From: Nostoc sp. PCC 7107
GTDB lineage: Bacteria; Cyanobacteriota; Cyanobacteriia; Cyanobacteriales; Nostocaceae
Direction: 5' to 3'
DNA: 64,000 nucleotides
Assembly (NCBI RefSeq): GCF_000316625.1
Contig: NC_019676.1
Span: 3,304,501 to 3,368,500 of the forward strand
Under the pieces are notes generated by a model that made no database searches, was not told the DNA's origin, and saw only the letters and a list, made by a program, of their open reading frames with translations. Both the position numbers and the translations under genes were made by a program. Positions 17,335-26,394 of this stretch are shown here, piece after piece. Position 1 is the first letter of the stretch, and the number at the start of each line of letters is the position of its first letter.

Positions 17335-17832
17335 GTGAAGGGTCGGCAACCAACCGTGACTATCTTAATGGCTGATGATGACGAAGATGACAGTATGTTA
17401 ATCCGTGAAGCAATAACAGTCAGTCAATTGCCAATTGATTTACATGCGGTGAGTAATGGTGAAGAATTGATGGATTATCTTTGTCATCGTGGTCAATACG
17501 CTGATACTAGTCTGGCACCACGCCCAGGCTTAATTTTACTAGACTTAAATATGCCCAAGAAAAATGGTCTGGAGGTACTTAAAGAAATCAAAACTGACCC
17601 CGAACTACGACTGATTCCTGTTATCGTCCTCACGACATCCAGGGCAGAAGAAAATATTTATCACACTTACAGTTTGGGTGCTAATTCTTACATAGTCAAA
17701 CCCATGACATTTTCCGCCTTAGTCGAACTCATGAAAACATTAGGGAAATACTGGTTTGACACTGTGGAATTACCACTAGCAGTAGCGGGAGGAAGAAATG
17801 AACAAAAACCTAATCAGAGTTCTGCTAATTGA
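17335..17832 (+). CDS. single-domain response regulator (Rcp1/CheY-like)
   Basis: This 165-residue stand-alone receiver has an acidic pocket 'MADDDEDDSMLI', a phospho-acceptor Asp in 'LILLDLNMPKKNG', 'VLTTS' and 'SYIVKPM' with the conserved Lys. The short insert with 'YLCHRGQYADTS' before the Asp strand is typical of cyanobacterial Rcp1-type partners of phytochrome-like kinases. The start is GTG at 17335, preceded by AAGGAGAA at a suitable distance. Its 3' end overlaps the next gene by 35 bases, so the two are translationally coupled. It is the likely phosphate acceptor of the kinase at 14632 or 17798. Confidence 0.9.
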   Translation: MKGRQPTVTILMADDDEDDSMLIREAITVSQLPIDLHAVSNGEELMDYLCHRGQYADTSLAPRPGLILLDLNMPKKNGLEVLKEIKTDPELRLIPVIVLTTSRAEENIYHTYSLGANSYIVKPMTFSALVELMKTLGKYWFDTVELPLAVAGGRNEQKPNQSSAN

Positions 17833-19690
17833 TGATGACGAAGATGATTATATTTTGACTCGTGATTGGTTCGGTGAATTTCAAGCAGATGGCTGTGAGT
17901 TGTCATGGGTAGATAATTATGCAGATGCCAAGCAGGCGATCGCTGCAAATCAACATGATATATATCTTGTAGACTATCGCTTAGGCATCCACAACGGACT
18001 TGAACTTTTACGCGAAGCCGTTGTCAATGGTTGTGCTGCACCAATAATTTTACTCACAGGTCAAGGCGATAGAGAAATTGACATCGAAGCTATGAAAGCT
18101 GGCGCAGCCGATTATTTAGAAAAAAGCCAATTAACAGCACCTTTATTAGAACGTTCCCTTCGTTACGCCATCGAACGCAAACAAACAGAACAAAAAATCC
18201 GCGAACAAGCCGCATTACTAGATATTGCTACCGATGCAATCTTTGTCCGTGATTTAGATGACCAAATTTTATTTTGGAACAAAGCCGCCGAAACTTTATA
18301 TGGGTGGCGCAAAGACCAAGTAATTGGTAAAAAAACACCAGCACTATGGCAAGAAAAAAACTTGTCTCGCTTGCAAGAAGCATTACGTTTATTGATGAAA
18401 AACGGCTCCTGGCAAGGAGAATTACACCAAACAACAACATCTAATAAAAAAATTATTGTCGAAAGTCGTTGGACATTAGTACGCGATTTTGCACATCAAC
18501 CCCAAGCAATTTTAGTAGTAAATACTGATATTACCCAAAAACAACAACTAGAAGCACAATTTCTGCGGGCGCAAAGACTAGAAAGTATTGGCACACTAGC
18601 CAGTGGTATCGCCCATGACCTCAATAATGTCTTAGCGCCCATTTTAATGACCGCCCAACTTTTAGAATCACAGTTACAAGATGAACGTTCTCGTAGACTA
18701 ATACCAATATTAACGGCTAACGCCAAACGTGGGGCAAACTTAGTCAAGCAAGTCCTGTCTTTCACTCGCGGGATTGAGGGAGAACGTACCCTATTGCAAT
18801 TCAAACACTTAATCCTCGAAATTCAGCAGATTGCCAAAGAAACCTTTCCCAAAACCATCGAAATTACAACTCGACTACCGCAAAACCTCTGGGTGATATC
18901 TGGGGATGCAACCCAACTACATCAAGTGCTGATGAATTTGTGCGTTAATGCCCGTGATGCCATGCCTAATGGCGGAATTTTGAAAATTATTGCTGAAAAT
19001 CTTCTGGTTGATAAAAATTATGCCAATATGCACATTGATGCTAAAGTTGGCCCTTATATTGTTATTTCTGTGATTGACACAGGTTTGGGTATTTCCGCAG
19101 AAATATTAGATCGCATATTCGAGCCATTTTTTACTACTAAAGAACTTGGTAAAGGTACGGGACTAGGACTTTCTACAGTCTTGGGAATTGTCAAAAACCA
19201 CGGTGGTTTTATCAATGTCTACAGTGAAGAAGGGCAAGGTAGTCAATTTAAAATATATTTACCCGCACAGCAAATCACAGAAACCCTGGAAGAATTAGAA
19301 CCAGTATTTCCTAGCGGTAACGGAGAACTAATTTTGATTGTGGATGATGAACCTGCCATTCGAGATATTACCAAAACATCTCTCGAAAGCTACAACTACA
19401 AAGCCATCACAGCCAGCGACGGGATTGAGGCTATTGCTTTGTACGCCGAACATCGAGATGAAATTTCTCTAGTATTAACAGATATGGTTATGCCATCTAT
19501 GGATGGTCTTACCACTATCCGTACACTGCAAAAAATTAACCCAGATATCAAAATTATTGCCATCAGTGGACTTGCTTCCAGCGATAAGGTAAATGCTGCT
19601 TATGATATTGGAATTAAAGCTTTTTTGTCTAAACCTTACACCGCTAATCAGTTGTTAGAAGCAATTAGCTTGATTAAAAATCATAACTAA
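17798..19690 (+). CDS. hybrid histidine kinase, receiver-PAS-HisKA-ATPase-receiver
   Basis: The 630-residue protein begins with a receiver ('VLLIDDDEDDYILTRDW', Asp in 'DIYLVDYRLGIHNG'), followed by a PAS domain (about 140-255), HisKA with His near residue 273 ('LASGIAHDLNNVLAPI'), an ATPase domain ('NLCVNARDAMP', 'DTGLGI', 'GTGLGLSTVLGIV') and a C-terminal receiver (about 508-628, Asp in 'LVLTDMVMPSMDG'). The HisKA sequence is of the NtrB-like AHDLNN type. It starts inside the 3' end of the preceding response regulator, preceded by GGGAGGAAGAA. Together with its two upstream neighbours it probably forms a phosphorelay. It has no transmembrane segment. Confidence 0.92.
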   Translation: MNKNLIRVLLIDDDEDDYILTRDWFGEFQADGCELSWVDNYADAKQAIAANQHDIYLVDYRLGIHNGLELLREAVVNGCAAPIILLTGQGDREIDIEAMKAGAADYLEKSQLTAPLLERSLRYAIERKQTEQKIREQAALLDIATDAIFVRDLDDQILFWNKAAETLYGWRKDQVIGKKTPALWQEKNLSRLQEALRLLMKNGSWQGELHQTTTSNKKIIVESRWTLVRDFAHQPQAILVVNTDITQKQQLEAQFLRAQRLESIGTLASGIAHDLNNVLAPILMTAQLLESQLQDERSRRLIPILTANAKRGANLVKQVLSFTRGIEGERTLLQFKHLILEIQQIAKETFPKTIEITTRLPQNLWVISGDATQLHQVLMNLCVNARDAMPNGGILKIIAENLLVDKNYANMHIDAKVGPYIVISVIDTGLGISAEILDRIFEPFFTTKELGKGTGLGLSTVLGIVKNHGGFINVYSEEGQGSQFKIYLPAQQITETLEELEPVFPSGNGELILIVDDEPAIRDITKTSLESYNYKAITASDGIEAIALYAEHRDEISLVLTDMVMPSMDGLTTIRTLQKINPDIKIIAISGLASSDKVNAAYDIGIKAFLSKPYTANQLLEAISLIKNHN

Positions 19691-19715
19691 GAGTGAATAG
19701 TCATTTGTTCTTTGA

Positions 19716-20252
19716 TTAATCTCCAATTAATTCCACTGCATCTCGTCCATCTAAGTCTTGCAAATAAACTTTGACCACTTCTTCTTTTGCTGTGGGTAAT
19801 TGCTTACCAACAAAATCTGCTTGAATTGGCACTTCTCGATGACCTCGGTCTACTAACACAGCTAAACGAATTATTTCTGGTCTACCATACTCAGTTACAG
19901 CGTTTAAAGCCGCGCGAATTGTTCTCCCTTTGAAAATTACGTCATCAACTAGGACAACGGTTTTCCCTGTCAGGTCAAAAGGGATATCGGTTTTGACAGG
20001 AGTCCGCAAGCCAATTTTGTCAAGGTCATCTCGATAAAAAGTAATATCTAAAGCTCCTACAGGCACTGTGACACCTTCCAGTATCTCAATTTGACGTGCC
20101 AATGATTCTGCAAGGGGTACTCCTCTAGTATAAATACCCATAAGTACCAGTTGCGATAAATCACGCGTCCGTTCGACAATTTGCGACGCTAGGCGGGTTA
20201 AGGTACGCCGCAAGTCTTCTGATGAGAGAATTTCAACTACTTTTGCACACAT
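19716..20252 (-). CDS. pyrR: PyrR bifunctional pyrimidine regulator/uracil phosphoribosyltransferase
   Basis: At 178 residues it has the usual PyrR length and carries the PRPP-binding motif '[18 protein letters not shown]', with '[18 protein letters not shown]' and '[13 protein letters not shown]' as further PyrR hallmarks. In Gram-positive bacteria PyrR binds pyr mRNA to control attenuation and also makes UMP from uracil and PRPP. Whether RNA binding operates here is unknown, since no pyr operon adjoins it. Heptamer repeats occupy its immediate upstream region (20261-20320), so any promoter must lie within or beyond them. Confidence 0.93.
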   Translation of the reverse strand: MCAKVVEILSSEDLRRTLTRLASQIVERTRDLSQLVLMGIYTRGVPLAESLARQIEILEGVTVPVGALDITFYRDDLDKIGLRTPVKTDIPFDLTGKTVVLVDDVIFKGRTIRAALNAVTEYGRPEIIRLAVLVDRGHREVPIQADFVGKQLPTAKEEVVKVYLQDLDGRDAVELIGD

Positions 20253-20260
20253 AAGATATG

Positions 20261-20320
20261 GTCAAAGGTCAATAGTCAATAGTCAAAGGTCAACTTGAAC
20301 TATAGACGATTGACCTTTGA
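20261..20320. repeat. heptamer short tandem repeats (GTCAAAG/GTCAATA type)
   Basis: Alternating GTCAAAG and GTCAATA heptamers run upstream of pyrR and end near a TTGACCTTTGA segment. This is the short tandem repeat class common in Nostocales intergenic regions; it also occurs at 22862-22973. Confidence 0.75.
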
Positions 20321-20333
20321 TTTATTACTTTTA

Positions 20334-21293
20334 TCATGACTTGTTTGGGAGACAGAATAATATAGCGATCGCTATTCCTAGCCACAATAAAAAACTATAG
20401 CGCGTGAGTTGCAACGCTTGATGAATTGTTGTCGGTGTAATGGGGTAAATGGCATCGCCTAACAATGGTTTTTCTTTAGCCACACCCCGATACCAATTTA
20501 TCCCTCCCATCTGCACACCCAAAATTGCCGCATAAGCACACTCACTCCAACCAGAGTTGGGACTGGGGTCTAAAATGGCATCTCTGCAACATATCCGCCA
20601 AACAGACAAGGGTTTACCTGATAACAAAGCCAAGGTAATTACAGTTAAGCGACAAGGTAGCCAAGTTAAATAATCTTCTAACCGCGCACAAAACCAACCT
20701 AAATAAGTGTATGGTGCTTCTTTATAACCCACCATTGAATCTAAGGTGCTGCTGGCTTTATATGCCAAAGCTAGAGGAACTGCACCTAAGTTTGGTATAC
20801 AAGCACCAATAATGGCATAAAAAAGCGGAGCCATCACTCCATCGGTGGCATTTTCGCTGACAGTTTCTAACACAGCCCGCAAAATTTCAGCTTCTGACAA
20901 ATTTTGCGTATCTCGACCAACATAATTACTTAAAGCCTGACGCGCTACTGATAAATTGCCAGTAATTAAAGGTTGTAAAACATCTGTGGCGGCTGTTCGC
21001 AAACTTCGCAACGCAAAACAGCTGGCGAGGATGATACTTTCTATGACTATTGCCAATATTGGATGTAACTCTCTGGCAATTTGAACTGTTAGCCAACCGA
21101 TACAACCACTACCAATGATTAAAATTATTCCCAGCAAAATTCCGGCAATTCTTTGTGTTAGGGAATTTTGACATATAGACAAAGCTAATTTTGTGAAGCG
21201 AGAAATTATCCATCCCATCACTTGTACTGGATGAGGCCAACCCCAAGGATCACCTATTAGAAAATCTAAAATTGCGGCGATGATTAATGTCAT
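20334..21293 (-). CDS. cbiB: cobalamin biosynthesis protein CbiB (adenosylcobinamide-phosphate synthase)
   Basis: This integral membrane protein matches CbiB/CobD: 'LDFLIGDPWGWPHPVQVMGW' at the N-terminus, 'NYVGRDTQNLSEAEILRAVLETVSENATDGVMAPLFY' in the middle and 'DPSPNSGWSECAYAAILGVQMGG' near the end. It attaches aminopropanol phosphate to cobyric acid in cobalamin synthesis. The open frame extends upstream to 21371, but those 26 residues ('QNLKSKIQN') are translated heptamer repeats, so the Met at 21293 is chosen, giving about 319 residues. The Rrf2-type gene upstream, on the same strand, lies 67 bases away and may be co-transcribed. Confidence 0.9.
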   Translation of the reverse strand: MTLIIAAILDFLIGDPWGWPHPVQVMGWIISRFTKLALSICQNSLTQRIAGILLGIILIIGSGCIGWLTVQIARELHPILAIVIESIILASCFALRSLRTAATDVLQPLITGNLSVARQALSNYVGRDTQNLSEAEILRAVLETVSENATDGVMAPLFYAIIGACIPNLGAVPLALAYKASSTLDSMVGYKEAPYTYLGWFCARLEDYLTWLPCRLTVITLALLSGKPLSVWRICCRDAILDPSPNSGWSECAYAAILGVQMGGINWYRGVAKEKPLLGDAIYPITPTTIHQALQLTRYSFLLWLGIAIAILFCLPNKS

Positions 21294-21360
21294 ACAATTT
21301 TGGATTTTGGATTTTAGATTTTGGATTGGATAAGGGTTGATTGGTGAGTTTAGCCATTGA

Positions 21361-21804
21361 CTAAACCACAAAACTCGCTTCTTCTCCTAACGATGCTTGC
21401 CAACTGCGGGCATCGTAATAGAGATCTGCCAAGGTAATACTGTATAAAGCTTCTTTAAGTTTTTGATTGAGTCTTTGCCAGAGAGTGTAAGTTACCCAAT
21501 CTTCAGCCTGGATTGGTGTTGGATGGCGATCGGGAATATGGGTAATGGTTTCGCCGACGGCTTCTAATATTTGGCCAATGGAGATTTCTCTTGGTTCTCT
21601 GGCTAGTTGATAGCCGCCAATGCTACCACGCATTGATTTAACTAACCCCGAACGACGCATTTCTATGAGCAATTTTTCTAGGTAAGGTGCAGGAATATCT
21701 TGGCGTTGAGCGATCGCTCTGACAGATACAGGCCCGTAATCTGGCTGTAAGCTTAAATCTAGCAATGCCTTGACACTGTAATGTCCTTTGGTAGTTAGTT
21801 TCAT
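21361..21804 (-). CDS. Rrf2-family transcriptional regulator
   Basis: The 147-residue protein starts with the Rrf2 winged helix: 'MKLTTKGHYSVKALLDLSLQPDYGPVSVRAIAQRQDIPAPYLEKLLIEMRRSGLVKSMRG' in family order, followed by 'GGYQLAREPREISIGQILEAVGE'. The Fe-S cysteines of IscR-like members are missing; no Cys is present at all, so it does not sense through a cluster. A second Rrf2 protein occurs at 35470-35925. The targets are unknown. It stands upstream of cbiB and divergent from cyAbrB across a 640-base gap. Confidence 0.9.
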   Translation of the reverse strand: MKLTTKGHYSVKALLDLSLQPDYGPVSVRAIAQRQDIPAPYLEKLLIEMRRSGLVKSMRGSIGGYQLAREPREISIGQILEAVGETITHIPDRHPTPIQAEDWVTYTLWQRLNQKLKEALYSITLADLYYDARSWQASLGEEASFVV

Positions 21805-22444
21805 TATTTTTTAATCAAGAGTCCATAGTCAAAAGTCTATAGTTCATCAATCAATAGTCCAAAACCTAGATTTTTGCATCTCCAGTTCGTAGGCGAAACT
21901 GCATATTCTCGAAGTAGAGAGTCAAAAATTCGTAGTTCTTAATCTCCATATTCATCGGGCTAATTTGAGATTTGGGATTGCATCTTCGGTACAAGACCCG
22001 TCGCCAGGGGACTTAACAAGTTTAAGAATGTCAATTTTAAATATCCAAGTACATCCACTTGTAGATACAGTCAATCTAAAATTGCAAATCTAAAATTCAA
22101 AATTGTTTGGCTGTTGACTAATGACTAAAGATCAGGTCTGCTTATCATTTTATGTTCTCCCAAGCAAGCTGACTGAGTAGATAAACTTTTATGCGTTAGT
22201 TTAAAAAACTTAAACAAGTATAGTTTAGCAGTTTTCATTCACTATATATAGTGATCAGCATTGTCGATATCTCAACTATAGATTGTCTTGACATTATTGA
22301 TAATTGTGCAACAATTCTGGCTAGGATTGTAATATACTTGGCTTGGTTGATATAAAAACTAAAGAATTTTGTTTCTATCAACTCAATCTCAGCTAAAATA
22401 AAATCGATTCAACTACTTCAACCATTCATTTTCTATCTAAGTTG
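21805..22444. other. long divergent intergenic region between Rrf2 and cyAbrB genes
   Basis: No gene is seen in these 640 bases. The left part has degraded heptamer repeats (GTCAATA, AAAATTC types). Near the cyAbrB gene there is TTGACATTATTG and, further on, TAATATACTTGG, plus a loose inverted repeat TTGATAT...TATCAA. A promoter for cyAbrB is expected here but cannot be fixed by eye. Confidence 0.4.
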
Positions 22445-22858
22445 ATGCCTAAACAGAAAAAAATTGAACCTCTCGTCGGGGAAGAACTGCTCAAAAAAGT
22501 CAAAGAGCTAGAGAACCTTAGCAAAGAAGAAAAAGCCAAGCATTGCGGCTACTATACCGTTACCAAAAATGGTATAGAGCGCGTCAATATGATGAAATTT
22601 TTAAATGCCCTCATTGATGCTGAAGGCATTCAGTTAGACAGTGCGCCCAATGCAAATGGACGTGGTGGACGTAGTGCCAGCTATCGTATTAGCGTACAAT
22701 CCAACGGTAACTTACTGATTGGTTCAGCTTACACAAAACAAATGAATCTCAAACCAGGTGATGAGTTTCTGATCACTTTAGGGAAGAAGCACATTCGCCT
22801 GCGCCAAGTAGATCCAGAAGACAAAGAAGGTATTGAGGAAATAGAAGCCTCAGCATAA
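22445..22858 (+). CDS. cyAbrB-family transcriptional regulator
   Basis: This 137-residue protein is typical of cyanobacterial AbrB proteins, in which the AbrB fold is C-terminal: an N-terminal helical part ('LVGEELLKKVKELENLSKEEKAKHCGYYTVTKNG') precedes 'ASYRISVQSNGNLLIGSAYTKQMNLKPGDEFLITLGKKHIRLRQV'. Cyanobacterial cyAbrB1 and cyAbrB2 control hydrogenase, nitrogen and carbon genes. Which of the two this is was not decided. The frame can open at a TTG three bases earlier, but the ATG at 22445 gives the family's usual 'MPKQKKIEPL' start. It ends just before a block of heptamer repeats. Confidence 0.9.
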   Translation: MPKQKKIEPLVGEELLKKVKELENLSKEEKAKHCGYYTVTKNGIERVNMMKFLNALIDAEGIQLDSAPNANGRGGRSASYRISVQSNGNLLIGSAYTKQMNLKPGDEFLITLGKKHIRLRQVDPEDKEGIEEIEASA

Positions 22859-22861
22859 TAA

Positions 22862-22973
22862 ATAGTCAAGAGTCAAGAGTCAAGAGTCAAAAGTTGCAGT
22901 CGAAATAATGACTATTGACTGTTGACCATTGACCAATAACTATTGACCATTGACCGTTGACTTTTGACTAAAA
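22862..22973. repeat. heptamer repeats GTCAAGA / TTGACCA
   Basis: A run of GTCAAGA units changes to ATTGACC-type units running the other way, giving a large imperfect inverted arrangement between cyAbrB and the convergent ClC gene. The repeat runs into the 3' end of the ClC gene and supplies its last residues. Confidence 0.75.
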
Positions 22974-24802
22974 ATATATTGCTGGAGTGTTTTGCGGGTA
23001 AAGGCCAAATTGCATGTTAATGCGATTTGCTCTTTTTCTAATAAACCTAAAATTCGTTCATGGTTGTCTCTGGCTACCACTGGTAACTGATGCAAACCAC
23101 GTAAAGCCATGCGATCTAAAGCTTCAGATAAAGGTTCATCTCGCCAAGCATAAAGAATTTCAGTGGTGCAGATATCCATGATAGTTTGATTGGATAATTC
23201 GCTCAAAATTTCTGTAGCAGAATTTTGGTAATTTTTCCAGCGGGCAAGAGAGCGATTAATATCTTCTAAAGAAATAATCCCGACTAATTGCTCGGCTTCA
23301 TTAATTACTAAAGCACTGCGTGTGCGATCGCGGGTCATTTCCATCGCAGCTTCTAACAATCCTAAAGTTGCAAGCAATTTTTTGGGGCAGGAAAGCACAG
23401 CATCTTCTACCAAAATTTCCTGCACAATTTCTGCTTGCTCATCTTTCAAATCTGCTAAACCAAATTGTTGAAGTTTCGAGTTAGAGTTGATATTTGGTTT
23501 AATTTGATCAATTAACCACACACTTAAACCCACCGCGGCCATTAACGGTAAAACAATGCGGTAATCACGAGTTAGTTCAAACAGCATTAAAATCGCCGTT
23601 AATGGCGCTCGCACACTAGCCGCCAGTACAGCAGCCATCCCCACCATTGCATAGGCTGGAGGTGCAGCCATATATGCGTCAATTCCTGGAGCGATGAGAC
23701 ACAAAATTTTGGCATAAGCCGAGCCAAAGGAAGCACCCAAAAACATCGCAGGGGCAAATAAACCACCCACAAAACCACTCCCAGCACTAATAGCAGTCAT
23801 AAATAACTTGACTACCAACAAGGACAGCAATAGATTGAGGGAAAACTCCACATCCTGAAGCATGGCTTGGACAGTACCATAACCGATGCCTAAAATCTGC
23901 GGGAATTGCAAAGCTACTAGCCCTAAAATGACACCACCGATAATTGGATGAATTGACTTGGGGATGCCTTTGAAAAACCCAAAACCAGGAACTGAGCCAG
24001 CAAAGCAAGCTTTAGCTAACCGAATTAATTCTGTATAAGCTAGAGAAATCAGACTTGCTCCCAAACCCAAGCCGAGATACAAAGGTAATTCTATAGGGCT
24101 ACGGACTTGGTATACAGGTAAAGCAAAAGCAGGTTGCGTTCCCAAGCCAATTTGGGCAATTAATGCAGCCACAACGGCAGCTAGTAGCACCACACTCACC
24201 GCTGAAGTGGCAAAAGATGTTGCCCCCATAACTACTTCTAAAGCAAAAAATACCCCAGCGATCGGTGCATTAAAGCCAGCCGCTAATCCGGCGGCGGCAC
24301 CAGCGCTTAAAAGTAATCGTTGGCGTTCTTGAGATACTTGGAGAATCAGCGACAACAACATTCCGAAATTAGCGCCAATTTCTACACTCGGCCCCTCTGG
24401 CCCTAAAGAAGCACCACTTCCCAAAGAAACAGATGCAGCAATCATCTTGGTGACAGGCCTTAAGGGTCGCTTAATTGCTGTTCCTTGGGAGGCGGCAATT
24501 AAAGATGACAAACTAGGGCCAAAATCTTGAGTGCGCCAGCGCATTAATCCGACAATTAATCCGCCCATAATGGGAACACAGGCTAAAGTCCAGCCTCCCC
24601 AAGCACCAATCACACTCATCAGATCTTCTAGCATCAGATGGTGAATTAGCTCAATTAAATAGTGAAATGTCACTACACCCATGCCAGTACCACCACCAAT
24701 TAGCATGGCTAAAAACAGCACTACTGTTTCCGGTGTGGGTTGAAAACGGTTAATTAGATGTGTTAAGCGGTGAGAAGGTTTAGGAAATGCAGGTTGTTCC
24801 AT
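22940..24802 (-). CDS. ClC-type chloride channel/antiporter with C-terminal CBS domains
   Basis: This is a polytopic membrane protein with the ClC signature 'GSGASLGPEGPSVEIGA' containing the gating Glu, plus 'GFNAPIAGVFFALE' and 'GSGFVGGLFAPAMFLGA'. After the membrane part come two CBS motifs (about residues 465-610: 'RTRSALVINEAEQLVGIISLEDI', 'MALRGLHQLPVVARD'), which usually bind adenine nucleotides. The Met at 24802 is preferred over the frame's first Met at 24838 because AAGGAAGG stands just before it. The C-terminal residues (about 'KSTVNGQ') come from heptamer repeats that have invaded the gene end. Ion selectivity and channel versus exchanger mode cannot be told. Confidence 0.92.
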   Translation of the reverse strand: MEQPAFPKPSHRLTHLINRFQPTPETVVLFLAMLIGGGTGMGVVTFHYLIELIHHLMLEDLMSVIGAWGGWTLACVPIMGGLIVGLMRWRTQDFGPSLSSLIAASQGTAIKRPLRPVTKMIAASVSLGSGASLGPEGPSVEIGANFGMLLSLILQVSQERQRLLLSAGAAAGLAAGFNAPIAGVFFALEVVMGATSFATSAVSVVLLAAVVAALIAQIGLGTQPAFALPVYQVRSPIELPLYLGLGLGASLISLAYTELIRLAKACFAGSVPGFGFFKGIPKSIHPIIGGVILGLVALQFPQILGIGYGTVQAMLQDVEFSLNLLLSLLVVKLFMTAISAGSGFVGGLFAPAMFLGASFGSAYAKILCLIAPGIDAYMAAPPAYAMVGMAAVLAASVRAPLTAILMLFELTRDYRIVLPLMAAVGLSVWLIDQIKPNINSNSKLQQFGLADLKDEQAEIVQEILVEDAVLSCPKKLLATLGLLEAAMEMTRDRTRSALVINEAEQLVGIISLEDINRSLARWKNYQNSATEILSELSNQTIMDICTTEILYAWRDEPLSEALDRMALRGLHQLPVVARDNHERILGLLEKEQIALTCNLAFTRKTLQQYIFSQKSTVNGQ

Positions 24803-24838
24803 TACCTTCCTTAAGTTGGTGGGAGGCAAGAGAGTCAT

Positions 24839-25482
24839 TTAACGTTGGGGTAAATGTAAGAAAAAAACTTAAATCATTTATCTGTTACTTCTCATTGTGA
24901 GCCATTCTTGATCAACCAGACAAGTGAGTTAGATTTACTGGATTTATAAAGCTTTGATTAAAAAAATTTGTTGGGTGAAAATTTTCTGTGAGAACCAGTA
25001 GATGAAAGAAAATTAATATTTAACGGTCGGCGATCGCTGGTATGGTACAAATTAGGAGTTGCGGAATTTTCTATAGATAAAATACAGTATCGACAAATTG
25101 AGTAGATGTACTATATGGGAGCAACCAACAGCAGTCATCTTCACTTAAATCTAGCTATACTCGTGTTGCGACCCTTGAGTTATTCCTGGTAGAACACTAG
25201 ACGGATGATTGATTATGCCAATTTTAGATTTTAGATTGCCGATTTTAGATTTTTTTGGTTCACACTTCATCCCTAGTGGGCAGAACGAATCAAAAATTCA
25301 AAATTTAAAATCCTCTACCCCTGTACTCTTGTGGTTAGAGTCAATCCAAAATCCCACATCCAAAATCAAAAATTGCTTGGCTAAGGTCGTCATCCCCAAT
25401 TAGTAAGCCTACTAAGCGTTACTCAGAAATTCAATATAACTATTTTTATAGAGCGAGTAGATGGACTAGGCGGACAAGGTAA
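24839..25482. other. intergenic region with heptamer repeats
   Basis: No gene is supported in these 640 bases. From 25215 to about 25375 it is full of TTTTAGA and CCAAAAT heptamers; a 64-codon frame there (25209-25403) is a translation of those repeats. One HIP1 octamer lies near 25030. Confidence 0.5.
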
Positions 25483-25863
25483 ATGAATACACCCATCTTT
25501 GATAATCATTATGTTACTTGCCCAATTTGCCAAAGAAATGCTAGACCCAAACCCATCAAGGCTTACATAGGTTTGTTTACCTGTCCCTATTGCCAGGAAC
25601 GATTAGTAGTCTGTCGTAGCGGTCATTATGTCCGCGATCCGTTTACTTTTAAGCAAATGATCCTAGCTTCGGCATTACGCCGCCAAAGCAGCCCTTTTGC
25701 CAGAATCATCAGAGACTTTCTGCCTCTTAAACGACCTTTGCTTACTCTAGCACTTGGCAGTGCAGTTTTATTTGGTGCGATCGCGATAACTCAGCAACAC
25801 ACCAACCATGATGAGTCAGTGCTACCTCAAAACGAAAGACTTCAAGAAAGAAGCCTGGATTAA
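25483..25863 (+). CDS. zinc-ribbon protein with one membrane segment, function unknown
   Basis: The 126-residue protein has two Cys pairs, 'CPICQRN' (about residues 13-16) and 'CPYCQERLVVC' (about 34-43), forming a zinc ribbon, then a basic stretch ('LRRQSS', 'RDFLPLKRP') and a single hydrophobic segment at about 89-105 ('LLTLALGSAVLFGAIAI'), and a polar tail. The ribbon would be cytoplasmic by the positive-inside rule. No family function is recognised; it looks like a cyanobacterial conserved hypothetical protein. A strong hairpin terminator follows at 25957. Confidence 0.75.
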   Translation: MNTPIFDNHYVTCPICQRNARPKPIKAYIGLFTCPYCQERLVVCRSGHYVRDPFTFKQMILASALRRQSSPFARIIRDFLPLKRPLLTLALGSAVLFGAIAITQQHTNHDESVLPQNERLQERSLD

Positions 25864-25956
25864 GAATGTTGATTAGGTGGTGGGTGCAGGAAGATTTGAT
25901 AAAGTGACGACAACATTTTTGCTTATGGTCTAGTCTGAAATCATTCATGAACAACA

Positions 25957-25989
25957 AGATACCCGGCCGCTGAAAGCAGTCGGGTATCT
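25957..25989 (+). terminator. hairpin terminator
   Basis: AGATACCCG (25957-25965) pairs with CGGGTATCT (25981-25989), and CTG/CAG pair inside around AAAG. It stands about 95 bases after the zinc-ribbon gene and is followed by a T-rich stretch. Confidence 0.7.
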
Positions 25990-26237
25990 ATGTTTATCGA
26001 TTTTCAAAAATCTACTTAAGGGTATAGGTTTCGCCTTTGCGCTATTACCTGTCCCCTGGTATAGTCATTGACCCAATACTTTTCGGATAAGGAATTTACT
26101 CGTGTTCGCGTAGCATCTCCTTTAGGAGAAGGTAAGCAAAAGAGCGGGGGAGAGGTTACTGTTCATTCTCCCTATCCCCCCTACACCCCCGCCCCTCTGC
26201 TACCTCAACGAAGAGATCTATAACCGGAAAGTATTGG

Positions 26238-26345
26238 TTATTGACCTAACCCATCATATCTATTCGGGTCTTTTTTCTCCTTTTTTTTCTGAGGATCTTT
26301 TTTTTGTTTTTTGACTTCTCTATTACCTTTTTTTTCTTTTGACAT
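26238..26345 (-). CDS. Lys-rich miniprotein, 35 residues
   Basis: The frame runs ATG (26345) to TAA (26238) and reads 'MSKEKKGNREVKKQKKDPQK' and then 'KKEKKDPNRYDGLGQ'. AGGAAA lies at a good distance before the ATG. The beginning resembles a widespread family of very short, highly basic bacterial proteins of unknown role that start M(S/A)KxKKGNxExKK. The product would be strongly cationic and probably unfolded, which suggests nucleic-acid or ribosome binding, but that is inference. The A-rich composition could mimic such a frame by chance, but the match to the family start and the ribosome site argue for a real gene. Confidence 0.6.
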   Translation of the reverse strand: MSKEKKGNREVKKQKKDPQKKKEKKDPNRYDGLGQ

Positions 26346-26394
26346 AATGAATTTCCTATGTAGTGTTTACTCAAGTAACAGTTAAAACCATTAA

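Noticed and set aside
25209-25403. 64-codon frame upstream of the zinc-ribbon gene
   Set aside because: It consists of translated AAAATCC-type heptamer repeats.
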